Assembly: GCA_937901145.1 (NCBI GenBank)
Contig: CALCHE010000021.1
Span: forward strand, 1 to 11,484
Direction of reading: 5' to 3'
DNA: 11,484 nt
DNA from: an uncultured Clostridia bacterium
Lineage (GTDB): Bacteria; Bacillota; Clostridia; Oscillospirales; Acutalibacteraceae
A program made the position numbers and the translations under genes. A model generated the notes under the pieces. It was given only the letters and a program-made list of their open reading frames with translations, ran no database searches and was not told the DNA's origin. Shown one piece after another: positions 1 through 6,131 of this stretch; position 1 is the stretch's first letter, and each line of letters begins with the position of its first letter.

Positions 1-982
1 CCATAGATGCTATTAAAGTACCAAGTCCACCTAGGTTTACACCAATAAGCAAATCTTTGGCATTTTCAGTAAATTTTGAAAGAAGAATAGCAGCGGGGAC
101 ATTTGAAAATACTTGACTTGAAATAACACCCACAATGACTTCGTTGCCAATTACAACACTTTTCAAAAAGTCGCTTATAGGTTTAATTTCACCAAGATTA
201 CCAATAAAAACAAACAAGAAAACAAAAGTAAAAAGCAAACTATAATCAATTTTTAGTATTGTTTTTCTGTCGGCAATCAATAAAACAATAATTGTAATAG
301 TAACAGTTATAATACATGGTATAACACGAAAAACTGTTAGTAAGGAAAGAATAAATAATGATATAAAAATCCAAATATGTGTTTTTGAAAAGTTGTATTT
401 ATTTTCTTGTGAACTAGAATTTATGTCACTCTTTCCCGTAGCAAAACAAGAAAGAGTAACAAGAAAAAGAGAAAGTAAAGCATAGGGGAGTATGGTAATT
501 AAAAAGTCACCCATGCTCATATTAAAAGCAGAGAATAAATATAGATTTTGCGGATTACCAATAGGTGTAAGCATACTGCCCAAATTAGCTGCAACTGTTT
601 CAATGGTAATAATCCATATAAGCTTATCTGTTTTGTCAGAAAGTTTCAATGCAGTAATTGTAAAGGGTACAAAAGTAATAAGAGCAACGTCATTAGTAAT
701 TACCATTGACGAAAAGAAGCATAGTAAACCTAAAATCAGCGAAAGACCTGAAATGTTTTTTACTTTTGAAAGCATCTTTTCTGCAATAAACTTGAAAACC
801 CCCATACTGTTAAGCCCTGCCATAACAGCCATAAGACAAAACAGTAAAGCAAGAACTCTGAAATCAATATAATTAAGATATTCTTTATCAGGTGGAATTA
901 TAAACATTGTAAGAACAGCAATAAAAGCAGAAATACAAAAGACCGGTTCTTTTGATATAAAACTTTTTATATGTCTAACCAT
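1..982 (-). CDS. SLC13/ArsB/CitMHS-like anion permease, partial (C-terminus outside window)
   Basis: An open frame begins at ATG 982 and runs through 327 codons to the left edge without a stop, so the C-terminus is missing. The product is almost entirely hydrophobic, with repeated membrane spans. Recognisable family features are an N-terminal span containing FCLMAVMAGL, a polar re-entrant-type stretch SSMVITNDVALITFVPF, and ANLGSMLTPIGNPQNLY at about residues 130-146. The TND and TPIGNPQN motifs are characteristic of the ion-transporter superfamily that includes ArsB, NhaD and citrate/dicarboxylate carriers. The family is usually about 400 residues, so perhaps 60-90 are missing. A strong AGGAGGTGA site at 987-995 sits 4 bases before the ATG and fixes the start. 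The substrate cannot be told from sequence: arsenite, citrate, another anion and Na+/H+ exchange are all possible. The coding DNA is visibly more AT-rich than the rest of the window. I see no clear promoter between it and the tRNA terminator upstream. Confidence 0.85.
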   Translation of the reverse strand, partial: MVRHIKSFISKEPVFCISAFIAVLTMFIIPPDKEYLNYIDFRVLALLFCLMAVMAGLNSMGVFKFIAEKMLSKVKNISGLSLILGLLCFFSSMVITNDVALITFVPFTITALKLSDKTDKLIWIITIETVAANLGSMLTPIGNPQNLYLFSAFNMSMGDFLITILPYALLSLFLVTLSCFATGKSDINSSSQENKYNFSKTHIWIFISLFILSLLTVFRVIPCIITVTITIIVLLIADRKTILKIDYSLLFTFVFLFVFIGNLGEIKPISDFLKSVVIGNEVIVGVISSQVFSNVPAAILLSKFTENAKDLLIGVNLGGLGTLIASM

Positions 983-1050
983 ATAGTCACCTCCTGTACT
1001 AAAGGAAACTTCAAGCAGATTTTTTAAGAACTTCAGAGCTGTATAAAATA

Positions 1051-1080
1051 AAAAACGACAAGCTGAAGCTTGTCGTTTTT
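1051..1080 (-). terminator. Rho-independent terminator after tRNA-Pro
   Basis: A near-perfect inverted repeat (1051-1064 with 1067-1080; GC core CGACAAGC/GCTTGTCG) lies directly after the tRNA CCA end. On the minus strand it ends in TTTTTT and a T-rich run. The flanking A and T tracts make it symmetrical, so it could also stop plus-strand transcription. Confidence 0.9.
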
Positions 1081-1156
1081 GGTCGGAGTGACGGGACTTG
1101 AACCCATGGCCTCTTGGTCCCGAACCAAGCGCGATACCAAACTTCGCCACACCCCG
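1080..1156 (-). tRNA. tRNA-Pro (anticodon CGG)
   Basis: The minus strand folds as a complete tRNA. The acceptor stem is CGGGGTG paired with CACTCCG, with one G-U pair and discriminator A. The D-arm region contains TTTGGTATC. The anticodon stem CTTGG/CCAAG encloses the loop TTCGGGA, giving anticodon CGG, which reads the proline codon CCG. The T-arm GGGTTCAAGTCCC closes it. The 3' CCA (complement of 1080-1082) is encoded in the DNA. The first base of the tRNA body is at 1156. A consensus promoter lies just upstream and a terminator begins immediately after CCA, so this is a monocistronic tRNA gene. A 76-codon frame overlapping it (1011-1241) is not a real gene. Confidence 0.97.
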
Positions 1157-1169
1157 AAGTGCTTAAGAT

Positions 1170-1198
1170 ATTATACACGAAGTAATAAGAAAAATCAA
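1170..1198 (-). promoter_or_regulatory. Promoter of tRNA-Pro
   Basis: On the minus strand a -35 TTGATT (1193-1198) and a -10 TATAAT (1170-1175) are separated by exactly 17 bases. This places the start of transcription near 1163, a few bases before the mature tRNA 5' end at 1156. Confidence 0.85.
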
Positions 1199-1226
1199 CT
1201 GTTTTCTCAAAAATTATTATAATTTG

Positions 1227-1268
1227 AAAGCGGCTCCGCACATCTTTTAACGAATGCAGAACCGCTTT
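1227..1268 (-). terminator. Terminator hairpin after the YjdF-like gene
   Basis: A 15-bp stem (1254-1268 with 1227-1241) contains three G-U pairs and an AT-rich loop, and begins 4 bases after the stop codon at 1272. The minus-strand tail is only moderately T-rich, with TTTTT about 14-18 bases beyond the stem. The pairing on the plus strand is poorer because the G-U pairs become A-C mismatches, which supports minus-strand use. Confidence 0.7.
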
Positions 1269-1271
1269 ATT

Positions 1272-2024
1272 TTAGGTCATGGATACTTCACTGACTTTAC
1301 ATTCTGAATTTTTCTTTTTCTCTTTATTTCTGTACCACAGCCATAATGCTACAGCGGCAGGTATAGCACCTGCGACAGCGCATAGCATATCTACATTGGT
1401 ATCAAAAACAGTCCATTGATTTTCATTCTGCACTCCGTAGCCGAAAATAGCAAAGAAGAACGGGTCGCGTTCGGGAGTAATATTGTATGCCTGGTTACAG
1501 GAATCAACTATATAATAATCAGCGAAAAACTCAAACACTTCCCAAACTACTATTGCAATGAACGAAAATCCTACACTCGAATATGTACGGAACAACGGGG
1601 ATATTTTATCTTGCTTACCGAGAAACATTCCGCTTATACTGTCACCGATGAAAACAATAACAGCCCCCGCCATAAGATGCAGAACCTTATCCCAGCTGGT
1701 AACCTTATGATTCCACTCCATGCCCTGAGCAAGAAAAGAGCCGAAAAAGATCATCACATTCAGCCATGTCTGACTGTGAAAGCTCAGTCTTTTGAATAAC
1801 CACTTCGGAAAAAGAAGCAATCTTACCAAAGGGACAGTAAAAGTAGCCAGCAGATTTAAAGACAAAAGAAAAACATTGTTATTCGTCGGATCCCTTAAAA
1901 TCAGTCTTATGAGTGCAAAAATCTGGAGAGCACGGATAACCCACCATAGAGAATATTCATAAACAGTAAGTTCAGATCTGAGAGATTTGATTTCTCCTTT
2001 TAAAAATTCATTTACCATTTTCAT
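1272..2024 (-). CDS. YjdF/DUF2238-like integral membrane protein
   Basis: This is a small polytopic membrane protein with about six hydrophobic segments. In the longest frame (256 residues) these fall at about 32-49, 57-77, 93-107, 119-138, 156-172 and 216-236, followed by a Lys-rich cytoplasmic-looking tail. Conserved polar residues sit within or beside membrane spans: WDKVLH (117-122), WEVFEFFAD (167-175) and DTNVDM (214-219). Together these resemble the YjdF/DUF2238 family, whose function is not established. The longest frame starts at 2042, but the promoter places the transcript start at about 2043, so that ATG would be leaderless with no ribosome site. A GGAGGA at 2028-2033 instead points to ATG 2024 (about 250 residues; 4-base spacing from GGAGG) or ATG 2018 (248 residues; 10-base spacing). 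I annotate 2024. It is flanked by terminators on both sides and appears monocistronic. The family call is moderate; the gene itself is near certain. Confidence 0.82.
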   Translation of the reverse strand: MKMVNEFLKGEIKSLRSELTVYEYSLWWVIRALQIFALIRLILRDPTNNNVFLLSLNLLATFTVPLVRLLLFPKWLFKRLSFHSQTWLNVMIFFGSFLAQGMEWNHKVTSWDKVLHLMAGAVIVFIGDSISGMFLGKQDKISPLFRTYSSVGFSFIAIVVWEVFEFFADYYIVDSCNQAYNITPERDPFFFAIFGYGVQNENQWTVFDTNVDMLCAVAGAIPAAVALWLWYRNKEKKKNSECKVSEVSMT

Positions 2025-2027
2025 CAG

Positions 2028-2033
2028 TCCTCC
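2028..2033 (-). promoter_or_regulatory. Ribosome binding site deciding the start of the YjdF-like gene
   Basis: GGAGGA lies inside the longest reading frame, upstream of ATG 2024 and ATG 2018 and downstream of ATG 2042. It therefore argues for one of the two inner starts. Confidence 0.65.
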
Positions 2034-2049
2034 AAAATTCATCCAAGAG

Positions 2050-2078
2050 ATAATACCACATTTAAGTTTAAAAGTAAA
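2050..2078 (-). promoter_or_regulatory. Promoter of the YjdF-like gene
   Basis: On the minus strand a -35-like TTTACT (2073-2078) and a -10-like TATTAT (2050-2055) have a 17-base spacer. They lie in an AT-rich gap directly after the terminator of the preceding operon. The predicted transcript start is about 2043. Confidence 0.6.
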
Positions 2079-2141
2079 TTAAAAATTAAATTTGTAATTT
2101 ATATGTAAGAAAAACTTAAATAATAACGCCTGAACTAACAG

Positions 2142-2173
2142 AAAAAAGAGTCCGATGAAATCACCTCGGACTC
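2142..2173 (-). terminator. Rho-independent terminator after the SGNH gene
   Basis: A perfect 8-bp stem GAGTCCGA/TCGGACTC (2166-2173 with 2148-2155) has a 10-base loop and is followed on the minus strand by TTTTTT. It starts 11 bases after the stop codon at 2185 and closes the three-gene two-component operon. Confidence 0.93.
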
Positions 2174-2184
2174 ATATAAAATCT

Positions 2185-3213
2185 TTAATCAACCAGCGGC
2201 GTAGTCTCCAGAAGCTGATAGTATCTTTCTGATGCTTCTGCCCAATCAGAATAAGTATCTTCTCCCCTTTTATCTTTAAAGCCGTACTTTTCTATAAGAT
2301 ATTCAGAAAGAAACCTTGTAACCTTTTCGGCACCACTGATATTCATATGCTTGGTATTGTAAAAATCCGTTTTAGTATCAAAACCTATTTCGTCAGCATG
2401 TTCCCGCAAATCAAGAACATCAAATCCGCGTGTTTCAAGAATTGATACCGTAGCATTCTGTTTGCCGCTTCTGTCAGTAACACGGTCGCTCTGAGGTATA
2501 ATGACAAATAGTGCTTTGATATCCTCTTTTTTACAGTAGTTCATAAGATCAATAAGACCGCGGTAATCTCTGAGAGAAAGAGTTTCATATGAAGAAAAAT
2601 CCTGCTGAATAGAGCCAACATTCTTCTTTTTATAAAGAAAAGGCTCATAATAACTTGCAGATTTATATTCATCCTTCAAGGGTAAAAACTCCTTAAATTT
2701 TAACTCGGTCCATCGGTCGTGATATTTCTGTATCGGGAACATCAGTTCTAATGTCTTCTTAAAACTGAAATCACCCAAATCAGCGAGATATCTTATCATG
2801 CTCAGTTTATTGGTTGTAAGCGGATAAGTATTGATGAAATTAGGAAGATATTTTTCATAATCCATAAGAAAGTGAGTAATGTTTATTATGTAAACAGCAT
2901 CGGGCTGTTTTTTCTTAATGTCATCAATCATAAATTTCGAAGCAAACATGGGCTGTGCGGCACTGGCTGCAGAATATACCGTTATGCCGTATTCTTCAAA
3001 TGCGACAGGAGCAGCCCACGAAGCATAGGTTGTGCTCGGTCCGAGAAATACGGCGTCAAGTGAATTTTCAGGCTGGGTAAATACACTGTCAATTCTCGCA
3101 GCATCCTTAGATTCGGAATCACAGACAAGAGCATCCTGCAGATAAAACAGAACAGAGAAAAATATTATAACAAATACCGTATTTTTTATAACGAGTTTAA
3201 TAACCTTTTTCAT
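2185..3213 (-). CDS. Membrane-anchored SGNH/DltD-like hydrolase-fold protein
   Basis: The 342-residue protein starts with KK and one hydrophobic segment (about residues 8-25), which fits a signal anchor placing the bulk outside the membrane. LGPSTT at 57-62 supplies a block-I serine (Ser60). DFYNTKHMNISG at 283-294 resembles the C-terminal Asp/His block of clostridial SGNH or DltD-like proteins, giving His289 with Asp283 as possible catalytic partner. The spacing and the 'FYN..H.N..GA' ending are typical of these proteins, which often act with membrane O-acyltransferases (MBOAT) on cell-wall or secreted polymers. No MBOAT gene is in the window, so the substrate is unknown. The gene starts 36 bases after the kinase stop, with GGAAGGGGG upstream of the ATG, and is followed by a strong terminator. 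It is therefore very likely co-transcribed with the regulator and kinase. The fold assignment is moderate; enzymatic activity is inferred. Confidence 0.8.
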   Translation of the reverse strand: MKKVIKLVIKNTVFVIIFFSVLFYLQDALVCDSESKDAARIDSVFTQPENSLDAVFLGPSTTYASWAAPVAFEEYGITVYSAASAAQPMFASKFMIDDIKKKQPDAVYIINITHFLMDYEKYLPNFINTYPLTTNKLSMIRYLADLGDFSFKKTLELMFPIQKYHDRWTELKFKEFLPLKDEYKSASYYEPFLYKKKNVGSIQQDFSSYETLSLRDYRGLIDLMNYCKKEDIKALFVIIPQSDRVTDRSGKQNATVSILETRGFDVLDLREHADEIGFDTKTDFYNTKHMNISGAEKVTRFLSEYLIEKYGFKDKRGEDTYSDWAEASERYYQLLETTPLVD

Positions 3214-3249
3214 TTAATGCCCCCTTCCGTACTACCTTGACCGGCGTAA

Positions 3250-4638
3250 TCACATCGGAACTGTAAAACTGAAAACATTTTTGCCGTTATCTCTTTCGAG
3301 ATTTACCGTACCTTTATGCAGAACAGCGATCTGTCTGACCATAGAAAGCCCTATGCCGTGACTTTCATTTCTCTGTCTTGATTTATCATTTTTGTAGAAA
3401 AGATCCCAGATGTTTTCTTTTTCTTTGTCAGGTATCTCCTTACCTTTATTTGCTACTGCGAAAACATAAGTTTTGTTTTTAATGTAACCGTTAATCTCAA
3501 TATCGGAATCCTCATCACCGTATTTCACGGCATTCTTTACGTAATTCATAACCGCTCTCGTGATCAGAACAGAATTACAGACGATTTCAGCATCCTCTAT
3601 GACAAGAGTAAACTGACGGTCGCTGAATTCGGCACTAAGCTTATCGACGATTTTCTTTTCGATATCAGATGTAAAAACAGCCTCCATATCACAGACATAG
3701 CTATGACTCTCAAGGCGCGACATTTCCAGTATTTCGCCTACCAAACTGTCAATAACATCACACTCCTCAGAAGCAATCCTGCAGTATTTCTGCAGAGTTT
3801 TATCATCAGAGATAAGCGCCTCGATGTTTTCGATATATCCTTTTACTGTCGTTACCGGTGTTTTGAATTCGTGAGAAATATCTCTGACAAGTCTTTTCTG
3901 TCTTTCAACATCCTCTTTAAGTCCTTCTATGCTCAGCTTCAGTTCATCCGAAAGAACATCAATCGAAGAGGCAAGGACACCTATTTCATCATCGCTGGAG
4001 AGATTGATTTTTTCGCTGAAGTCAAGTTCAGACATTTTTCGGGTGATACGGCTCATTTTTTCGATATTATCAGTAAACTTCTTCGTTAAAACGGCAAAGG
4101 CTGCCGTTCCGATAACAGCAACGGTAAAGCCCATTATCAGAAGAAAAAAGGAAACAATTTTAGTGTCCTGTTCAATACCCTTGACGGCTTTTCTCATAAT
4201 CAGATATTGCCCGTCATTAATTTCACGTACATAAAGCAATTTTTTTATGTTATCTGATTCATCCATCTTGTTTCTGAAAAAATATTCATATCCGTCATTA
4301 CGCTTTTCATACAGGTCAATCCATTTCTTAAAGTTACTACGATTGAGTTTATTGCTGTATGTTTTGGTATAAGAGCAAATCACCTTTCCGTCTTCGTCAA
4401 CAATATGAGAAGTAATTCCATAAGATTTATTCATTTCTTCGAGAACAGCTCTGGTTTCCTTCATAGATACAGTAATAGCTGAACTTACAGCAGGATAATA
4501 GTCGATCATTATGTTTTTCGAGTTTTGGATAAATACAGGCTTCAGAAGTACATTGGAAAGCACGGTAAGCAAAAACATGGAAGCAATTATGCCTGCAAGG
4601 AAAACGCCTAACACCTTGAAACGAAGGCTTTTAATCAT
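3250..4638 (-). CDS. Two-component sensor histidine kinase (HAMP-HisKA-HATPase)
   Basis: The 462-residue protein is a classical membrane sensor kinase. A transmembrane segment at about 8-32 is followed by an extracytoplasmic sensing region of about 125 residues, a second transmembrane segment at about 161-185 and a HAMP linker at about 186-238. The dimerisation/phosphoacceptor domain carries DISHEFKTPV (253-262), so His256 is the predicted autophosphorylated residue. The ATPase domain follows, with the N box NYVKNAVKYG (Asn369), a G1 box VANKGKEIP in which Asn397 replaces the usual Asp (also common in VanS-like kinases), and a G2 box GIGLSMV (428-434). It autophosphorylates from ATP and passes the phosphate to the regulator encoded just upstream. 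Its ATG overlaps that gene's TGA by 4 bases, which indicates translational coupling. The signal sensed cannot be read from the sequence. The downstream SGNH gene suggests an envelope-related stimulus, which is inference. Confidence 0.95.
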   Translation of the reverse strand: MIKSLRFKVLGVFLAGIIASMFLLTVLSNVLLKPVFIQNSKNIMIDYYPAVSSAITVSMKETRAVLEEMNKSYGITSHIVDEDGKVICSYTKTYSNKLNRSNFKKWIDLYEKRNDGYEYFFRNKMDESDNIKKLLYVREINDGQYLIMRKAVKGIEQDTKIVSFFLLIMGFTVAVIGTAAFAVLTKKFTDNIEKMSRITRKMSELDFSEKINLSSDDEIGVLASSIDVLSDELKLSIEGLKEDVERQKRLVRDISHEFKTPVTTVKGYIENIEALISDDKTLQKYCRIASEECDVIDSLVGEILEMSRLESHSYVCDMEAVFTSDIEKKIVDKLSAEFSDRQFTLVIEDAEIVCNSVLITRAVMNYVKNAVKYGDEDSDIEINGYIKNKTYVFAVANKGKEIPDKEKENIWDLFYKNDKSRQRNESHGIGLSMVRQIAVLHKGTVNLERDNGKNVFSFTVPM

Positions 4639-5318
4639 AATCTGACTACCTCACCTTCAAAGCTGTAACCGGTACCTCTTACCGTTCTGATTTTGTCACC
4701 GAACGGTTCAATGGAACGGCGAAGCATTTTTATATGTGTGTCAATAGTCCTGTCGTTTCCGTCATATTCAAAACCCCAGACTTTTTCGAGTATTTTATCT
4801 CTGTTCAAAACACTGGGACTGTTTTTCATCAGAAGCAAAAGAAGCTGATACTCTTTCGGTGTAATTTTAATTTCCTCATCCTCTATGTATACCTTCATTT
4901 CCTTCTGAGAAACTCTAAGCTTACCGCTGAGCAGATCACAGCAGCTTTCATTAAAAGAACAACCGATAAGACGCTTCGCTCTCTCTACCAGAGCAGCTCT
5001 TTTAAAGGGTTTTACCACATAATCGTCTGCACCGCTGCGAAGTCCGCGCGCTTCACTGTATTCATCGAGAATCGCTGTAAGCATTATAACCTTAACATCG
5101 AACTGTTCTTTAACATATGTGAGTACATCCCACCCGTCGAGTCCGGGAAGCATAACATCCAGAATCATCAGCAGAATTTCAGGGTCGCTTTCTATTATTC
5201 TGATGGCTTCTTCACCGTCAAAAGCAGAAATAACTTCATAGCCTTCAATAGTAAAAATGTCTTTAAGAAGTTCATTTATTCTTTTATCGTCATCTACGAC
5301 AAGAATTTTTGGTTTCAT
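4635..5318 (-). CDS. OmpR/PhoB-family response regulator
   Basis: From ATG 5318 the product has 227 residues. The receiver domain (about 3-118) has the acidic cluster DDD (9-11), the phosphoacceptor Asp54 in ILDVMLPGLDG, switch Thr81 and Lys103 in VVKPF. A winged-helix DNA-binding domain (about 128-225) ends in the recognition and wing pattern THIKMLRRSI and RTVRGTGYSF, typical of OmpR/PhoB and VanR regulators. Phosphorylated by the kinase encoded next, it would bind DNA, plausibly including its own promoter. The longest frame begins with GTG 5324, but GGTGGTG (5324-5330) lies only 1 base from that GTG if its GGTGG core is used. It has a proper 7-base spacing to ATG 5318, which I prefer. This is the first gene of the regulator-kinase-SGNH operon. 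All key residues are present. Confidence 0.95.
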   Translation of the reverse strand: MKPKILVVDDDKRINELLKDIFTIEGYEVISAFDGEEAIRIIESDPEILLMILDVMLPGLDGWDVLTYVKEQFDVKVIMLTAILDEYSEARGLRSGADDYVVKPFKRAALVERAKRLIGCSFNESCCDLLSGKLRVSQKEMKVYIEDEEIKITPKEYQLLLLLMKNSPSVLNRDKILEKVWGFEYDGNDRTIDTHIKMLRRSIEPFGDKIRTVRGTGYSFEGEVVRL

Positions 5319-5352
5319 CTTCACACCACCGTAAATAAAATTAACGCTGAAT

Positions 5353-5380
5353 ATTTTATCGCTTTAATGTGTAATTTCAA
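5353..5380 (-). promoter_or_regulatory. Promoter of the two-component operon
   Basis: On the minus strand TTGAAA (5375-5380) and TAAAAT (5353-5358) are 16 bases apart in the 69-base gap between the acetyltransferase stop and the regulator start. There is no terminator in this gap, so read-through from the acetyltransferase promoter is also possible. Confidence 0.6.
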
Positions 5381-5387
5381 TGAAGAA

Positions 5388-5984
5388 TCAGTCTTTTTCA
5401 GAAGGATTATACAGCATAGAATAGTTAAAAATTTTACCCTTTTTAAGAGTCTGTTCAGAGATTATTTTAAATCCGAGGTTTTCATATAAAGGCAGATTAT
5501 CGGGATTCTGCGTTTCAAGCCCGAGATTATATCCAAGAGAAGAAAGCTCGTCAATTCCCTCACGAATCAGCGCAGTAGCTATTCCTTTTCCTTGGTAATC
5601 CTTGCCTACAAAGACAGGTTCAATCAGAAGTGTATTATCAGGAAATACCGACAAATCACGCCTGGAATAAATAATAAGCGTACGTACTGTAGAAATCCAA
5701 TAAACAACCAGAAATATCCAATGAGGACATTTCAGAAAATCCGTTACTGTATAATCATTCTTCGCATCACGCCATATACACATTCCTCTGTTGTCTTTGT
5801 CAAGATAAATAATATCCTCACCGTTTGAAGTGGAAAAACGCTCCATCATAAAATGATAAAGAAATCTTTTTCTTATTCGGCGCACCTTTGTACAGTTTTT
5901 ATGTACAGGGTCATCACTGAAAGCCTCCGATGCCATTAAAGCCATTTTCTTAACAGTTTTTTTATCAAGATTTTTCTTTTTCAT
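5388..5984 (-). CDS. GNAT-family N-acetyltransferase
   Basis: The 198-residue protein has a clear C-terminal GNAT core. LLIEPVFVGKDYQGKGIATAL contains the acetyl-CoA pyrophosphate-binding motif A (Q-G-K-G-I-A, about residues 131-136). LGLETQNPDNLPLYENLGF (about 153-171) is motif B with the typical 'N-x-LYE-LGF' ending. It would transfer an acetyl group from acetyl-CoA to an amine of unknown identity. The first half is divergent and includes a hydrophobic stretch around residues 88-106 (WIFLVVYWIS), more likely a buried helix than a membrane span. A GGAG six bases before ATG 5984 supports the start. It has its own promoter and lies upstream of the two-component operon in the same direction, 69 bases away, but nothing shows a functional link. 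Antisense frames over this gene are shadows. Confidence 0.9.
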   Translation of the reverse strand: MKKKNLDKKTVKKMALMASEAFSDDPVHKNCTKVRRIRKRFLYHFMMERFSTSNGEDIIYLDKDNRGMCIWRDAKNDYTVTDFLKCPHWIFLVVYWISTVRTLIIYSRRDLSVFPDNTLLIEPVFVGKDYQGKGIATALIREGIDELSSLGYNLGLETQNPDNLPLYENLGFKIISEQTLKKGKIFNYSMLYNPSEKD

Positions 5985-6014
5985 TGTAATCTCCGCAAAA
6001 AATTATTTCATAAG

Positions 6015-6043
6015 ATATTACCATAAATACATAATTTTTACAA
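6015..6043 (-). promoter_or_regulatory. Promoter of the GNAT gene
   Basis: On the minus strand TTGTAA (6038-6043) and TAATAT (6015-6020) are separated by 17 bases. They lie just after the argD terminator and about 30 bases upstream of the start codon at 5984. Confidence 0.65.
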
Positions 6044-6074
6044 GAGAAGTAACCTAAATTAAATTTACCACATT

Positions 6075-6113
6075 AAAAAAGAGATTCTTCAGTACACGAT
6101 GACTGTAAGAATC
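6075..6113 (-). terminator. Rho-independent terminator of the arg operon
   Basis: The stem GATTCTT/AAGAATC (6107-6113 with 6083-6089) extends through CAGT/ACTG past a single bulged A, with a small loop. It is followed on the minus strand by TCTTTTTT. It begins 18 bases after the argD stop codon. Confidence 0.88.
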
Positions 6114-6131
6114 CCCTTAATACATTCAGAC

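Noticed and set aside
492..872. A 126-codon plus-strand frame near the left edge.
   Set aside because: It is antisense to the permease frame, which carries real family motifs and a strong ribosome site.
1011..1241. A 76-codon minus-strand frame covering the tRNA region.
   Set aside because: It reads straight through the tRNA-Pro gene, its promoter and its terminator.
2874..3213. Possible frameshift or truncation in the SGNH gene because no MBOAT neighbour is present.
   Set aside because: The frame is intact from signal anchor to C-terminal His block, with a good ribosome site and a terminator. The missing partner is a matter of context, not gene damage.
4734..5489. A 251-codon plus-strand open frame antisense to the response regulator and the end of the GNAT gene.
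   Set aside because: It lies opposite two well-supported genes, has no recognisable family motifs or ribosome site, and ends in the middle of the GNAT gene. It arises from the codon pattern of the opposite strand.
5600..5730. Hydrophobic stretch in the GNAT protein as a possible membrane anchor.
   Set aside because: It is a single stretch interrupted by charged residues (residues 88-106) and followed by the acetyl-CoA-binding core, more consistent with a buried helix.
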